NCBI RefSeq assembly: GCF_029910235.1
Contig: NZ_CP112874.1
Span: 2,790,001 to 2,854,000, forward strand
Direction of reading: 5' to 3'
Length of the DNA: 64,000 nt
From: Pseudanabaena galeata CCNP1313
GTDB lineage: Bacteria; Cyanobacteriota; Cyanobacteriia; Pseudanabaenales; Pseudanabaenaceae
Shown here: positions 43,542 to 51,056 of the stretch, one piece after another
Layout: the number at the start of each line of letters is the position of its first letter
How positions within the stretch are numbered: the stretch's first letter is position 1
Notes under the pieces: generated by a model
What the model was told of the DNA's origin: nothing
The model's database searches: none
The model's input: the letters and a program-made list of their open reading frames with translations, nothing else
Made by a program: the position numbers and the translations under genes

Positions 43542-43677
43542 TAGCTTTGAAAATACTTGAGAAAAAGATAAAAGATCTTGGAACTATTCCAGTTTAAAGG
43601 ATCTGATCGCATCTTGTAGGGCGATCGCTAGCTAATACTAATACCACCTCAGTTTGGATTAATTTCAAACCAGCTTC

Positions 43678-43795
43678 TATAGCAATGTAAGTTTAGCTTA
43701 GGACATAAAACCAAAAAGATGAGTGGCGGCGCGAAGCGCCGCCACTCATCTTTTTGGTTTTGATTTGTCCTATATATATCTCTTGCGTTGCTATA
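43678..43795. mobile_element. MITE-like element, family B, copy 3
   Basis: Third copy of the element at 9072 and 19307, with ends TATAGCAATGTAAG and CTTGCGTTGCTATA, inner TAGGACATAAAACC pair and the same hairpin. It differs by few bases (GTTTAGC for GTTTTGC; TATATATATC near the right end). Confidence 0.85.
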
Positions 43796-43809
43796 GATAG
43801 GGTTCTAGG

Positions 43810-43858
43810 AGCTAAAACAGTAAAAGCCTCGCGAAGCGAGGCTTTTACTGTTTTGGCT
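43810..43858. repeat. Hairpin related to that past ccmO
   Basis: About 23 bp arms around GAA; outer sequence AAAACAGTAAAAGC and GCTTTTACTGTTTT equal those of the hairpin at 24034-24088, while the central stem differs (CTCGC instead of TTTGC). Confidence 0.7.
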
Positions 43859-43875
43859 TTTAAACTTTTGTAGCT

Positions 43876-44008
43876 TTTGTCGAACTGGCGTTAATTAGCG
43901 TCAGTTCGACAAAAGCGAAAAATGGTAAGAATCGTTTAGCGATTCTTACCATTTTTCGCCATTTGCGTCTTGCTTCGCAAGACGCAAATGGCTATATCGA
44001 ACTCACGT
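43876..44008. repeat. Family A composite palindrome, copy 3
   Basis: Three stems in a row: TTTTGTCGAACTGGCG with its near complement (43876-43914), AAATGGTAAGAATCG with complement, and CCATTTGCGTCTTGC with complement, closing with TATATCGAACTCACGTT. It is a longer version of 8515-8625. Confidence 0.75.
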
Positions 44009-44010
44009 TT

Positions 44011-44095
44011 AATTAAAAGCTAAACCCAGTAAGGATTTTAAAAACACAAAATGGCTACGCCATTTTGTGTTTTGGTATTACTTGTCAGTGGTTAC
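44011..44095. repeat. Family F repeat, copy 3
   Basis: Contains AAACCCAGTAAGGATTTT and the stem AACACAAAATGGC tac with its complement, then TTGGTATTACTT. Together with the family A and B copies it fills the 43542-44103 gap, where I see no gene. Confidence 0.7.
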
Positions 44096-44103
44096 ATCGA
44101 GGA

Positions 44104-45519
44104 TTAACTGTATGTGCGCGGTGTGTATACTCTGATGCGATCGCCTATTTCTACAGTCTTAGTCTTACTAGATCCAACAATGATCACCGTTTGCATATCA
44201 GCAAGTTCAGGAACTAATTCTGCAAGAGTAATTACCCGCACATTTTCGCCTTTGCGCCCCATCTTGTGACCTAAAATGACAGGTGTATTAGGCGATCTCC
44301 ATTTTAATAATGTCTCTTTGGCAGCAGGAAGTTGCCATTTACGCTTCGTAGAAATGGGATTGTAAATTGCGATTACAAAATCAGCTTGGGCTGCGGCTGC
44401 TAATCTCTGTTCAATAATTTCCCAAGGCTTGAGAATATCTGAAAGAGATATCGTACAAAAATCATGCCCAATCGGTGCACCGATCGCTGCCGATGCTGCT
44501 TGCATTGCAGATATACCAGGGGCAACATGAATATCGATCTGACTCCATTTGGGATCAGGATTATCATCTAGAACTTCAAAAACTGCGGAAGCCATGCCAT
44601 AGATTCCCGCATCACCCGATGAAATGATTACTACAGATTTGCCCTCAGTGGCAAGATCGAGTGCGTGACGGGCGCGTTCTAATTCCACCCGATTATCGGA
44701 AGCATGGACAGTCTTTCCCTCCGTGAATTCTTTAACTAGATTCACATAGGTTTTATATCCCACAAAATCTGTTGCTGATTCGAGAATTGTTTTGACTTCG
44801 GGAGACATCCATTTAGCAGCCCCAGGTCCTATGCCAACGACTGAGACTTTGCCCATAGGCTTTAGATTTAAAGTAGATTCTATTTGATATATCAGATATT
44901 TGGAATTAAGATTAGAAGCGATCGCTTCTAATCTTAATTCACTAGAAATCACTTCTATCGTATGAATAGCATCATCTGCAAAGGGAAGATTACTCTCACT
45001 TAACCAAGGTGCATCACCTAAGAGTTTAACATTTGCTCCTGCTAATAAATCTGCTAAGAAAGTCTTGGCTTGTTCATCGGAATTTAGCAACCGATAGTTA
45101 GAGGGTGGAGATAAAAGAGAAGTTTGAAAGCGAATATCACCTGTAGTCGTAATAGCAGGTTGGACTTTGAGTACCTCAGCGATAGCTCTTGCTATTTCAT
45201 TTGTACCATTGAGTCCACCTAATAAAGGTACAACTGCGCTACCGTCTTCAGCGATCGCAATTACGGGAGGTTCAGCACGTTTATCTGAAAGCAATGGTGC
45301 GAGGGATCGAATCAAAATTCCTGCTGCACAAATACCAATAATCGGATGTCCTTGACTAAATAATTCGCCAACGGTTTTACTGAACTTTTCATATTGGCAA
45401 TCAGCAGTTTGGGTGCGCGAAGCAAGTCCATAAATTATGGCATTAGGAATTACGAGTTGGATTTGCCTAGCGATCGCAATACTTTTCTCTCCTAAGATGA
45501 TGATGGCAGAAGGTTTCAT
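44104..45519 (-). CDS. cobJ: CbiG N-domain fused to precorrin-3B C17-methyltransferase
   Basis: Cobalamin (or cobinamide-type corrin) synthesis. The N-terminal part (about 40-130) is a CbiG N-domain with ICAAGILIRSLAPLLSDKR and VVPLLGGLNGTNEIARAIA. The C-terminal tetrapyrrole methylase domain (about 222-465) has VSVVGIGPGAAKWMSPE, the SAM-binding SSGDAGIYGMASAVFE, and VAPGISAMQAASAAIGAPIGHDF, with YNPISTKRKWQL later. It is the CobJ/CbiH methylase that contracts the ring. The fusion of CbiG with CobJ is common in cyanobacteria. No other cob gene lies in the window and no cobalamin riboswitch is visible. Confidence 0.92.
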   Translation of the reverse strand: MKPSAIIILGEKSIAIARQIQLVIPNAIIYGLASRTQTADCQYEKFSKTVGELFSQGHPIIGICAAGILIRSLAPLLSDKRAEPPVIAIAEDGSAVVPLLGGLNGTNEIARAIAEVLKVQPAITTTGDIRFQTSLLSPPSNYRLLNSDEQAKTFLADLLAGANVKLLGDAPWLSESNLPFADDAIHTIEVISSELRLEAIASNLNSKYLIYQIESTLNLKPMGKVSVVGIGPGAAKWMSPEVKTILESATDFVGYKTYVNLVKEFTEGKTVHASDNRVELERARHALDLATEGKSVVIISSGDAGIYGMASAVFEVLDDNPDPKWSQIDIHVAPGISAMQAASAAIGAPIGHDFCTISLSDILKPWEIIEQRLAAAAQADFVIAIYNPISTKRKWQLPAAKETLLKWRSPNTPVILGHKMGRKGENVRVITLAELVPELADMQTVIIVGSSKTKTVEIGDRIRVYTPRTYS

Positions 45520-45595
45520 GGTTGGTAACGGACATAGTGGAAACCAATTATAAAAGCAAAGCGCTCGCTACGTGGGCGTTTTGCTTTTTGAGGTT

Positions 45596-45871
45596 TTAGT
45601 CGCCATCATTCATAAGCAGACGCATTGCCATCATTGCAAATAACAATGCGGCGATCGCTTTGAGTATTTTTGTTGGTAAAAATACTGAGATACTGTCACC
45701 AAGAAATACACCTACCCCGCTTGCTAGTAACAATGCAGCCGCAGAACCAATAAAAACGTATCTAGGTGCTACTGAACTACCACTTAAGCTCATGGTTGCT
45801 AATTGGCTTTTGTCACCTAATTCTGACAAGAAAATTGTACCGAAGCTTAGAAATAATAATTGCCAGTCCAT
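45596..45871 (-). CDS. GDT1/UPF0016 half-size cation exporter, subunit 2
   Basis: A 91-residue membrane protein with three predicted segments and the family motif ELGDKSQLAT in the first. GDT1 proteins export manganese or calcium; full-size ones have two copies of the ExGDKTQ motif. Here each half is its own gene. I start at ATG 45869-45871; a GTG eight codons upstream would overlap the previous gene. Cyanobacteria with two half-genes form heteromeric manganese exporters (known for Anabaena-type genes; recalled). Start lies five bases after the stop of its partner. Confidence 0.88.
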   Translation of the reverse strand: MDWQLLFLSFGTIFLSELGDKSQLATMSLSGSSVAPRYVFIGSAAALLLASGVGVFLGDSISVFLPTKILKAIAALLFAMMAMRLLMNDGD

Positions 45872-45876
45872 ATTTT

Positions 45877-46242
45877 TTAAGCGATCGCTTCCCACAATAA
45901 ACTAAGTGACAAAATCAGAAAACTCAAGCCAGCGAGGGTATTTAGCAAACTTGGTGAGAAAGTTTTAGCTAGCCATTTACCTGCGATTACGCCTAATAGG
46001 CTAGTGGAGACTAAGGCGATCGCTGCTCCAGCAAATACAACCCAAGGCTGATGTGATTGCGCTGAAATCACTAAAACACTCAGTTGAGTTTTATCTCCAA
46101 TTTCAGCAAGAAATACGGTAATAAAAGTTGTGGCAATAATTTGCCAATGCTCAGACTTTTTCTGATCTTTTACTGGTGATGTCATTATTACATTAGCTTG
46201 CTCAAGATCTTGATTGTTCAATTTAGGCTTTGCAGACATCAT
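45877..46242 (-). CDS. GDT1/UPF0016 half-size cation exporter, subunit 1
   Basis: A 121-residue membrane protein with motif EIGDKTQLSV in its first segment, a second segment WVVFAGAAIALVSTSLLGVI and a third LNTLAGLSFLILSLSLLW. An N-terminal hydrophilic extension (about 35 residues) precedes it. With the next gene it makes a two-part pump, most likely for manganese, important for photosystem assembly. No yybP-ykoY (manganese) riboswitch is seen in the 120 bases upstream. Confidence 0.88.
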   Translation of the reverse strand: MMSAKPKLNNQDLEQANVIMTSPVKDQKKSEHWQIIATTFITVFLAEIGDKTQLSVLVISAQSHQPWVVFAGAAIALVSTSLLGVIAGKWLAKTFSPSLLNTLAGLSFLILSLSLLWEAIA

Positions 46243-46356
46243 TTACAAGCGTTATTCAAACTTTTCATAATCATTTCATGGTTTATGCAATAAAACAAGA
46301 AACGTAGAGACAATTTATAAAGTAGAGAGGTAGAGAAGAACCCATTTAAGAATTAC

Positions 46357-46475
46357 TTTCTGCGGTTAAAAGCTCTAAAAGATCCCCCTCAATCCCCCTT
46401 AAAAAGGGGGAAGAATTTAATTCTCCCCCCTTTTTAAGGGGGGCTGGGGGGGATCTAGACAATTCTTAAATGATT
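46357..46475. repeat. Family G repeat, copy 2
   Basis: Palindromic core 46380-46456 (GATCCCCCTCAATCCCCC to GGGGGGGATC) with flanks AATTACTTTCTGCGG and GACAATTCTTAAATG as at 17743-17822. Another piece of this repeat lies at 55454-55530. Confidence 0.75.
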
Positions 46476-46581
46476 TCTAAAGTAGAGAGGCAGAATCGTC
46501 ATAGAGAGGCTGCTGTGCTGATAGCTGTCGTCAGATTTGTTAGCACTTTAAATCCAAAGTACAAAATATCTACTCTATTTT

Positions 46582-46714
46582 GCTGCAATTCTCATTATAA
46601 CAATCGTTTTTTTGAAAACCTGCCGTTGGCAGGCTTTCAAAAAAAACGATGTTGGTATTTCCAGCGCCTTCGGCGCTGGAAATACCAACATCGTTTTCAT
46701 AATGAGAATTGCTA
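46582..46714. mobile_element. MITE-like element, family C, copy 2
   Basis: Terminal inverted repeats GCAATTCTCATTATAA and TCATAATGAGAATTGC. Inside are two stems, one TTTTTTTGAAAACCTGCC-like and one GTTGGTATTTCCAGCGCC-like, in the same order as the two stems at 8243-8360. No coding capacity. Confidence 0.75.
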
Positions 46715-46904
46715 GCTATTTTCTGCTTGTACAACAAATGCGACTTGTTTGCGAGGTAACACCAAATCATAAATACTTAAATTTAAAATCACTATAATTA
46801 TTGCAGATCTTAAATGGATTGGTTTCCCCATACGTTTTGACATCACATAGATAAGAGTGATTTTGACAAACATAGTTTAGGTCTTGTTAAACAAAAAATA
46901 ATAC

Positions 46905-46932
46905 TTGCAATTTTGGTAAAATCTACTATAAT
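46905..46932 (+). promoter_or_regulatory. Sigma-70-type promoter of pncB
   Basis: TTGCAA (46905-46910), a 16-base spacer and a perfect TATAAT (46927-46932), 33 bases before the pncB start codon. An imperfect palindrome TTGTTAAACAA lies about 20 bases upstream and could be an operator (inference). Confidence 0.6.
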
Positions 46933-46965
46933 AAAAACACACCAGATTCTATCCCCACCAAAATC

Positions 46966-48309
46966 ATGAGCGCGATAACTGTCAATCCTGCTGTGAGCCT
47001 GAAATCTGACACTCTGAATATTGCCACGGACGAATATGGACTGCTGACTGACCTATATCAACTGACAATGGGCGCTTGCTATGTGCGTGAAGGTTGCGAT
47101 CGCAAGCGTGCTAGTTTCGAGTTGTTTGTGCGTCGTCTTCCTGAAGGCTTTGGCTATCTGATTGCGATGGGTATTGCCCAAGCCGTGGAATATTTGCAAA
47201 ATCTCCATTTCACCTATGAGCAAATCGCGGCTCTACAAGCAACGGGAATCTTCTCCAAAGCTGATCGCCGTTTTTGGGAACTATTACAAAACTTCCGCTT
47301 TGAGGGAGATCTGTGGGCGGTAACCGAGGGAACAGCGATGTTTGCGAATGAACCCTTCTTAAGAATCGAAGCACCACTTTGGCAAGCGCAATTAGTGGAA
47401 ACCTATTTGCTGAATACAATCAACTATCAAACTCTGATTGCTACTAGAGCCGCCAGAATGCGTGATGTAGCAGGTGATCGCCTTACCCTTTTAGAATTTG
47501 GCACAAGACGCGCCTTTAGTCCCCAAGCGTCACTGTGGGCTGCAAGAGCCGCCCTCGCCGCAGGAATGGATGCGACTTCTAATGTACTAGCAGCGCTGAA
47601 ACTTGGTAGACAACCAAGCGGTACAATGGCTCATGCATTGGTTATGGCGTTGAGTGCTACGGAAGGTAGTGAAGCACAAGCATTTAGTGCCTTCCATCAG
47701 GTTTTTCCAAATAGCCCTCTCTTGATCGATACCTTCGATACACTCGCCGCTGCTCGAAATCTCGCTGAAAAAGTCAACTCTGGGAAGATGCAAGTCAAAG
47801 GTATTCGTATTGATTCAGGCGATATTGCCGCAGTTTCTAAGGAAGTGAAAGCTCTTCTGCCTGACGCTGCAATTTTTGCTAGTGGTGATATTGACGAAGC
47901 CGAGATTCTGCGTTTAAGAGGATTAGGAGCGCCCATTGATGGCTACGGCATCGGCACAAAATTAGTCACAGGTGTTCCTGTAAATGGAGTTTATAAATTA
48001 GTAGAAATTGATAATATTCCTGTTTCCAAAAAGTCAAACGGGAAGCAGTCGATCGCAGGTCGCAAACAAATCTGGCGCAGTTTTGAGAATGGTATAGTAA
48101 AAGGCGATCGCCTCACTCATATCGCTGAACTTCCCCAACCCAACGAGCAGCCACTCCTAGAATGCATCATGCACAATGGCGAGATGTTGAAGTCTTTGGA
48201 TGATTTGGATGCGATCGCGCAACGCACTTGTAATTCTGTGAAGTCCTTGCCCCAAGAAGTTCGCTATATTGCTAATCCAGCGACAGTGCCTGTAACAGTT
48301 GAGATGTAA
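46966..48309 (+). CDS. pncB: Nicotinate phosphoribosyltransferase
   Basis: Makes nicotinate mononucleotide for NAD salvage. The 447-residue protein has LLTDLYQLTMGACYVREG, the FELFVRRLPEGFGYLIAMG segment, LLEFGTRRAFSPQASLWAARAAL, HALVMAL, IRIDSGDIAAVSKEV and YGIGTKLVTGVPVNGVYKL, which are the family blocks around the active site. Length normal. A short N-terminal extension (residues 1-20) is not conserved as far as I know. It has its own sigma-70-type promoter. Confidence 0.93.
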   Translation: MSAITVNPAVSLKSDTLNIATDEYGLLTDLYQLTMGACYVREGCDRKRASFELFVRRLPEGFGYLIAMGIAQAVEYLQNLHFTYEQIAALQATGIFSKADRRFWELLQNFRFEGDLWAVTEGTAMFANEPFLRIEAPLWQAQLVETYLLNTINYQTLIATRAARMRDVAGDRLTLLEFGTRRAFSPQASLWAARAALAAGMDATSNVLAALKLGRQPSGTMAHALVMALSATEGSEAQAFSAFHQVFPNSPLLIDTFDTLAAARNLAEKVNSGKMQVKGIRIDSGDIAAVSKEVKALLPDAAIFASGDIDEAEILRLRGLGAPIDGYGIGTKLVTGVPVNGVYKLVEIDNIPVSKKSNGKQSIAGRKQIWRSFENGIVKGDRLTHIAELPQPNEQPLLECIMHNGEMLKSLDDLDAIAQRTCNSVKSLPQEVRYIANPATVPVTVEM

Positions 48310-48312
48310 TAC

Positions 48313-48345
48313 TAAATCACAAAATGGCTACGCCATTTTGTGATT
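48313..48345. terminator. Hairpin past pncB
   Basis: 15 bp arms AAATCACAAAATGGC and complement around TAC, four bases past the stop codon of pncB, ending GTGATTTTAA. Probable terminator; its ACAAAATGGC core is also part of family F. Confidence 0.65.
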
Positions 48346-48348
48346 TTA

Positions 48349-48460
48349 ACGTGAGTTCGATATAGCCATTTGCGTCGTGCTTCGCACGCCGTAAATGGCG
48401 AAAAATGGTAAGAATCGCTCAGCGATTCTTACCATTTTTCGCTTTCGTCGAACTGACGTG
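48349..48460. repeat. Family A composite palindrome, copy 4
   Basis: ACGTGAGTTCGATATAGCC then a stem around TGCGTCGTGC ttc GCACGCCGTA, then AAATGGTAAGAATCGC and its complement, ending TCGAACTGACGT. Same layout as 8515-8625. The rest of the gap to 48704 shows a possible coding relic (DEAWRDRLNRGLANLQ near 48555-48610) but no gene. Confidence 0.75.
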
Positions 48461-48704
48461 ATTTTAAAACCCTTGCTGGGTTTGGCTTTTAAGTAGCTAG
48501 GCATAAATAAACTAAAAACCTAGAAAGCAGTCGCTTTACAAAATTCTAAACTCGATGAAGCATGGCGCGATCGCCTCAATCGAGGTTTAGCAAATTTGCA
48601 AGCAGTTGCCGATTCCTTAGAATCACAAAGTTAACAGTTTCGAGATTTTCTGTTGTATCTGAACTCATGTAGGATTGCTGTAGCCCTAAATATAGTTAAC
48701 GAGC

Positions 48705-49211
48705 GTGCAATCTTCTCATCCTATTTCGACTGAATCAGAGCATTTATCTGTAGCCGATCGCATTGAATCTTTTAAAGCAGGGTTTCTTGGCGCGATCGCT
48801 AGTGTATTCGCATTTTTTGCGATCGCCCTATTACATCACTTTTTACAGAATTTTCTGTCTGTACAACTAATCAGCAGCTTTGAGCTTAGCAATCCCTTCA
48901 TTTTGCTAATTAAGCTAGGCATAATTGGCTTTTCAGGTTTTTTATTTGCGGTTACCTATCGCTATATCGTGCGGCGCGATCGCAACTCCCATCTCAAATC
49001 AGGCGCAATTCTAGCTTTTGCCTGTATCCGTAGTTTTGGAGCAATTGATCATGACTTGCCTACACTAACGCTCTTGCCTTTAGTCCAACTAGCTTTAGTA
49101 AGCGCCATCCTGCTACTTGAAAATGTTGCATGGTTAGCGATCGTCCAAAGTCTCCTCGAAACCGCAATTCAGTACAAATGGATCGCTGCTTTTGGCTCAG
49201 CAAAGGATTGA
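48705..49211 (+). CDS. Conserved membrane protein next to a metal ABC permease
   Basis: A 168-residue membrane protein with four or five hydrophobic segments (about 27-47, 65-85, 97-115 and 123-150), starting at GTG 48705. I do not recognise a characterised family; cyanobacterial genomes contain proteins of this kind next to zinc or manganese ABC genes. It precedes the permease by seven bases, so the two are one operon. Function unknown. Confidence 0.65.
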   Translation: MQSSHPISTESEHLSVADRIESFKAGFLGAIASVFAFFAIALLHHFLQNFLSVQLISSFELSNPFILLIKLGIIGFSGFLFAVTYRYIVRRDRNSHLKSGAILAFACIRSFGAIDHDLPTLTLLPLVQLALVSAILLLENVAWLAIVQSLLETAIQYKWIAAFGSAKD

Positions 49212-49218
49212 TAAATTT

Positions 49219-50058
49219 ATGGCTATTCAAATCTGGCAATGGGTCACCGAGCCACTTGCTCTAGAATTCATGCGAAATGCCCTGATTGCAGGTGGTTTGG
49301 CAGGAATTATTTGTCCAGCGATCGGGTGCTTCTTGATCGTTCAACGGATGGCGTTGCTGGGGGATGTGATGACGCATACGGTGATGCCGGGAATGGCGAT
49401 CGCCTTTTTTTGGCGGATTGACGTAGCGATCGGTGCGTTTATTTCAGGGATTGGCAGTGCTTTTTTAATAGCATGGCTGCGATCGCAAACTCGCGTCAAG
49501 GTTGATGCGGCAATGGCTTTGACTTCATCGAGTTTCTTTGCGATCGGGATTTTGTTAATTTCCTTGCTGAAAATCAAAATTGATCTGCATGGCTTTTTGT
49601 TTGGCGATATTCTCAGCGTTACGCCAACCGATACGATTCGCGCAGGAATTATTACCGTGATTGTGCTGGCGGCGATCGCCATGTTTTATAAGCAATTACT
49701 TTTTTATACCTTTGATCGCATTGGTGCAAAGGCTTTGGGACTACCCGTGAATCTGATTTATTTAGGGTTAATGGCAGGTGTGACTTTGACGATTATTGCT
49801 AGTATGCAAACGATGGGCGTGGTGTTGGTGGTGTCGCTCTTAGTAGGGCCCGCGATTACCGCCTATTTATTAGTTAAAGAATTGCATCAGATGATTTTTG
49901 TAGCTGCGGGGTTAGGTGTGGCGGCAAGTGCGATCGGGTTATATGCCAGTTACTATCTCAATTTGCCTTCTGGCCCAGCGATCGTGTTAGCGGTACTGCT
50001 GTTATTTTTACTGACTTTAGTTTTTAGTCCCAGTCAAGGCTTACTCACAGGCAAATAA
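49219..50058 (+). CDS. Metal ABC transporter permease (ZnuB/MntB type)
   Basis: A 279-residue permease with about eight membrane segments. The family pattern is visible: CFLIVQRMALLGDVMTHTVMPGMAIAFF, GDILSVTPTDT, AKALGLPVNLIYLGLM and VVLVVSLLVGPAITAYLLV, GLYASYYLNLPSGPAIVL. The start ATG 49219 follows the upstream gene after seven bases. No ATPase or substrate-binding gene is adjacent, so it is an orphan in this window. Metal specificity (zinc, manganese or iron) cannot be told. Confidence 0.9.
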   Translation: MAIQIWQWVTEPLALEFMRNALIAGGLAGIICPAIGCFLIVQRMALLGDVMTHTVMPGMAIAFFWRIDVAIGAFISGIGSAFLIAWLRSQTRVKVDAAMALTSSSFFAIGILLISLLKIKIDLHGFLFGDILSVTPTDTIRAGIITVIVLAAIAMFYKQLLFYTFDRIGAKALGLPVNLIYLGLMAGVTLTIIASMQTMGVVLVVSLLVGPAITAYLLVKELHQMIFVAAGLGVAASAIGLYASYYLNLPSGPAIVLAVLLLFLLTLVFSPSQGLLTGK

Positions 50059-50090
50059 AAAGCGGCGCGATGCGCCGCTTTTTATTTGCC
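50050..50090 (+). terminator. Terminator of the permease operon
   Basis: 19 bp arms around GAT (50050-50068 and 50072-50090): GGCAAATAAAAAGCGGCGC and its complement, overlapping the stop codon and ending TTTTTATTTGCC. Confidence 0.8.
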
Positions 50091-50240
50091 TGATGTTACA
50101 CAGAAGAAGTTCCTGCGATGGCGTAAGTCTAGGGCTGGCACGGGGGCGCAGCCCCTACAAAATCTATATTGTTTGGTAGGGGCAATGCCCCCGTGCTTGC
50201 CCTGTCACGCTAGCAGCAACAGATCTCATCTAAAATTCCA
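50091..50240. repeat. Family D-like repeat, copy 3
   Basis: Starts CTGATGTTACACAGAAG and contains a palindromic core GCACGGGGGCGCAGCCCCTAC / GTAGGGGCAATGCCCCCGTGC-like around ATATTG. The counterpart at 50719-50880 has similar ends and core; the two flank the small gene at 50273-50566. Confidence 0.65.
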
Positions 50241-50272
50241 CATGACATCAGTTTTTGAGGAAAAAGTTTGAT

Positions 50273-50566
50273 TTATGCTTCGGTCGTTTCTTCAGTTACG
50301 CTTTCTTCAGGTGCTTCAGTCACTTCAGCAATAACTTCTTCCACAACTGGTTGTGGCTTGGTGGGCTTTGGTCCTCTGACCAAAGCAAGATTTACGGGAG
50401 CCTTGACTTCTTCATCCCTTCCGCCTCTTTTATCTCTCTTGCCCTTACCACCATCACGGCCAGAACGCTTTTTGTCGGAGTCGTCAGACTGTCTAGCGCT
50501 AGGTGTGGTTTCGGTTGTTTCGGGTTTTAGCTGACGGTCTGCTTTCTTGATAGGACGTTCTACCAT
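50273..50566 (-). CDS. Small charged low-complexity protein, function unknown
   Basis: From ATG 50564-50566 (ribosome binding site AGGAA) it is 97 aa. Basic first half (ERPIKKADRQLKPE, then DKKRSGRDGGKGKRDKRGGR) with a core KAPVNLALVRGPKPTKPQPV, then an acidic end (VVEEVIAEVTEAPEESVTEE). No domain is recognised; the first half could bind nucleic acid (inference). The longer upstream frame runs into a hairpin repeat and is not likely. Confidence 0.6.
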   Translation of the reverse strand: MVERPIKKADRQLKPETTETTPSARQSDDSDKKRSGRDGGKGKRDKRGGRDEEVKAPVNLALVRGPKPTKPQPVVEEVIAEVTEAPEESVTEETTEA

Positions 50567-50660
50567 TGTTAAATTCCTGATTAACTTGATGTATTTGTAT
50601 CCTAGCCTGTTTAGGCATAATCTCGCGAACAAAAGTAGAAAGGGCGCAAAGCGCCCCCAT

Positions 50661-50713
50661 AAAACTCTAAAAGTAGAGGTGGCGCTTCGCGCCACCTCTA
50701 CTTTTAGGGTTTT
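50661..50713. repeat. Hairpin upstream of the small charged protein gene
   Basis: About 24 bp arms around TTC, beginning AAACTCTAAAAGTAGAGG and ending TACTTTTAGGGTTT. GCGC-ttc-GCGC core as in many palindromes here. Confidence 0.7.
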
Positions 50714-50718
50714 ACAAA

Positions 50719-50880
50719 CTATTGACTGATGTTACGCAGCAGATGATGAAACTCTTGTTGATAGCAAAGCAGGGCAACCACGGGGGGGATTGCCCCTACC
50801 TGAAGATTCATGTTTTGTAGGGGCAGCGCCCCCGTGCCAGCCCCAAACATCGGCTATCGCAGGAATTCTATCTACGTAAG
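50719..50880. repeat. Family D-like repeat, copy 4
   Basis: Starts TTGACTGATGTTACGCAGC and ends TATCTACGTAAG; its palindromic core has CACGGGGGGGATTGCCCCTAC and GTAGGGGCAGCGCCCCCGTG. Similar to 50091-50240. Confidence 0.65.
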
Positions 50881-50977
50881 GTGAGCTATTGATTTAGCTA
50901 GAAATTTAATTGGTGATCGCCTGAAAATCATGGGTACATTTTCTATCCCTAATGTTATCGATAGACTTAGAGGTTCC

Positions 50978-51020
50978 GTAGTTAGGAATACAAAATCACA
51001 GTTTGGCTAGCAATTACTCT
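50978..51020 (+). promoter_or_regulatory. NtcA-activated type promoter of the nitrilase cluster
   Basis: A perfect NtcA box GTA-N8-TAC (50978-50991) is followed after 23 bases by TACTCT (51015-51020), which fits the TAN3T -10 element. This is the standard layout of NtcA-activated promoters (box near -41). It lies 66 bases before the flavoprotein start. The related Synechocystis cluster is known to respond to nitrogen starvation. Confidence 0.7.
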
Positions 51021-51056
51021 CAAAGCATTCTAAGCAGCGATTTAAGAAGTTAGCCA

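Noticed and set aside
45520-45595. Cobalamin riboswitch near cobJ and a manganese riboswitch near the GDT1 genes
   Set aside because: No conserved box of either class is visible in the short upstream gaps; only an imperfect hairpin at 45552-45589.
48540-48633. Possible coding relic with DEAWRDRLNRGLANLQ
   Set aside because: Looks protein-like and ends in a stop, but has no start and is too short to assign; mentioned only with the neighbouring repeat.
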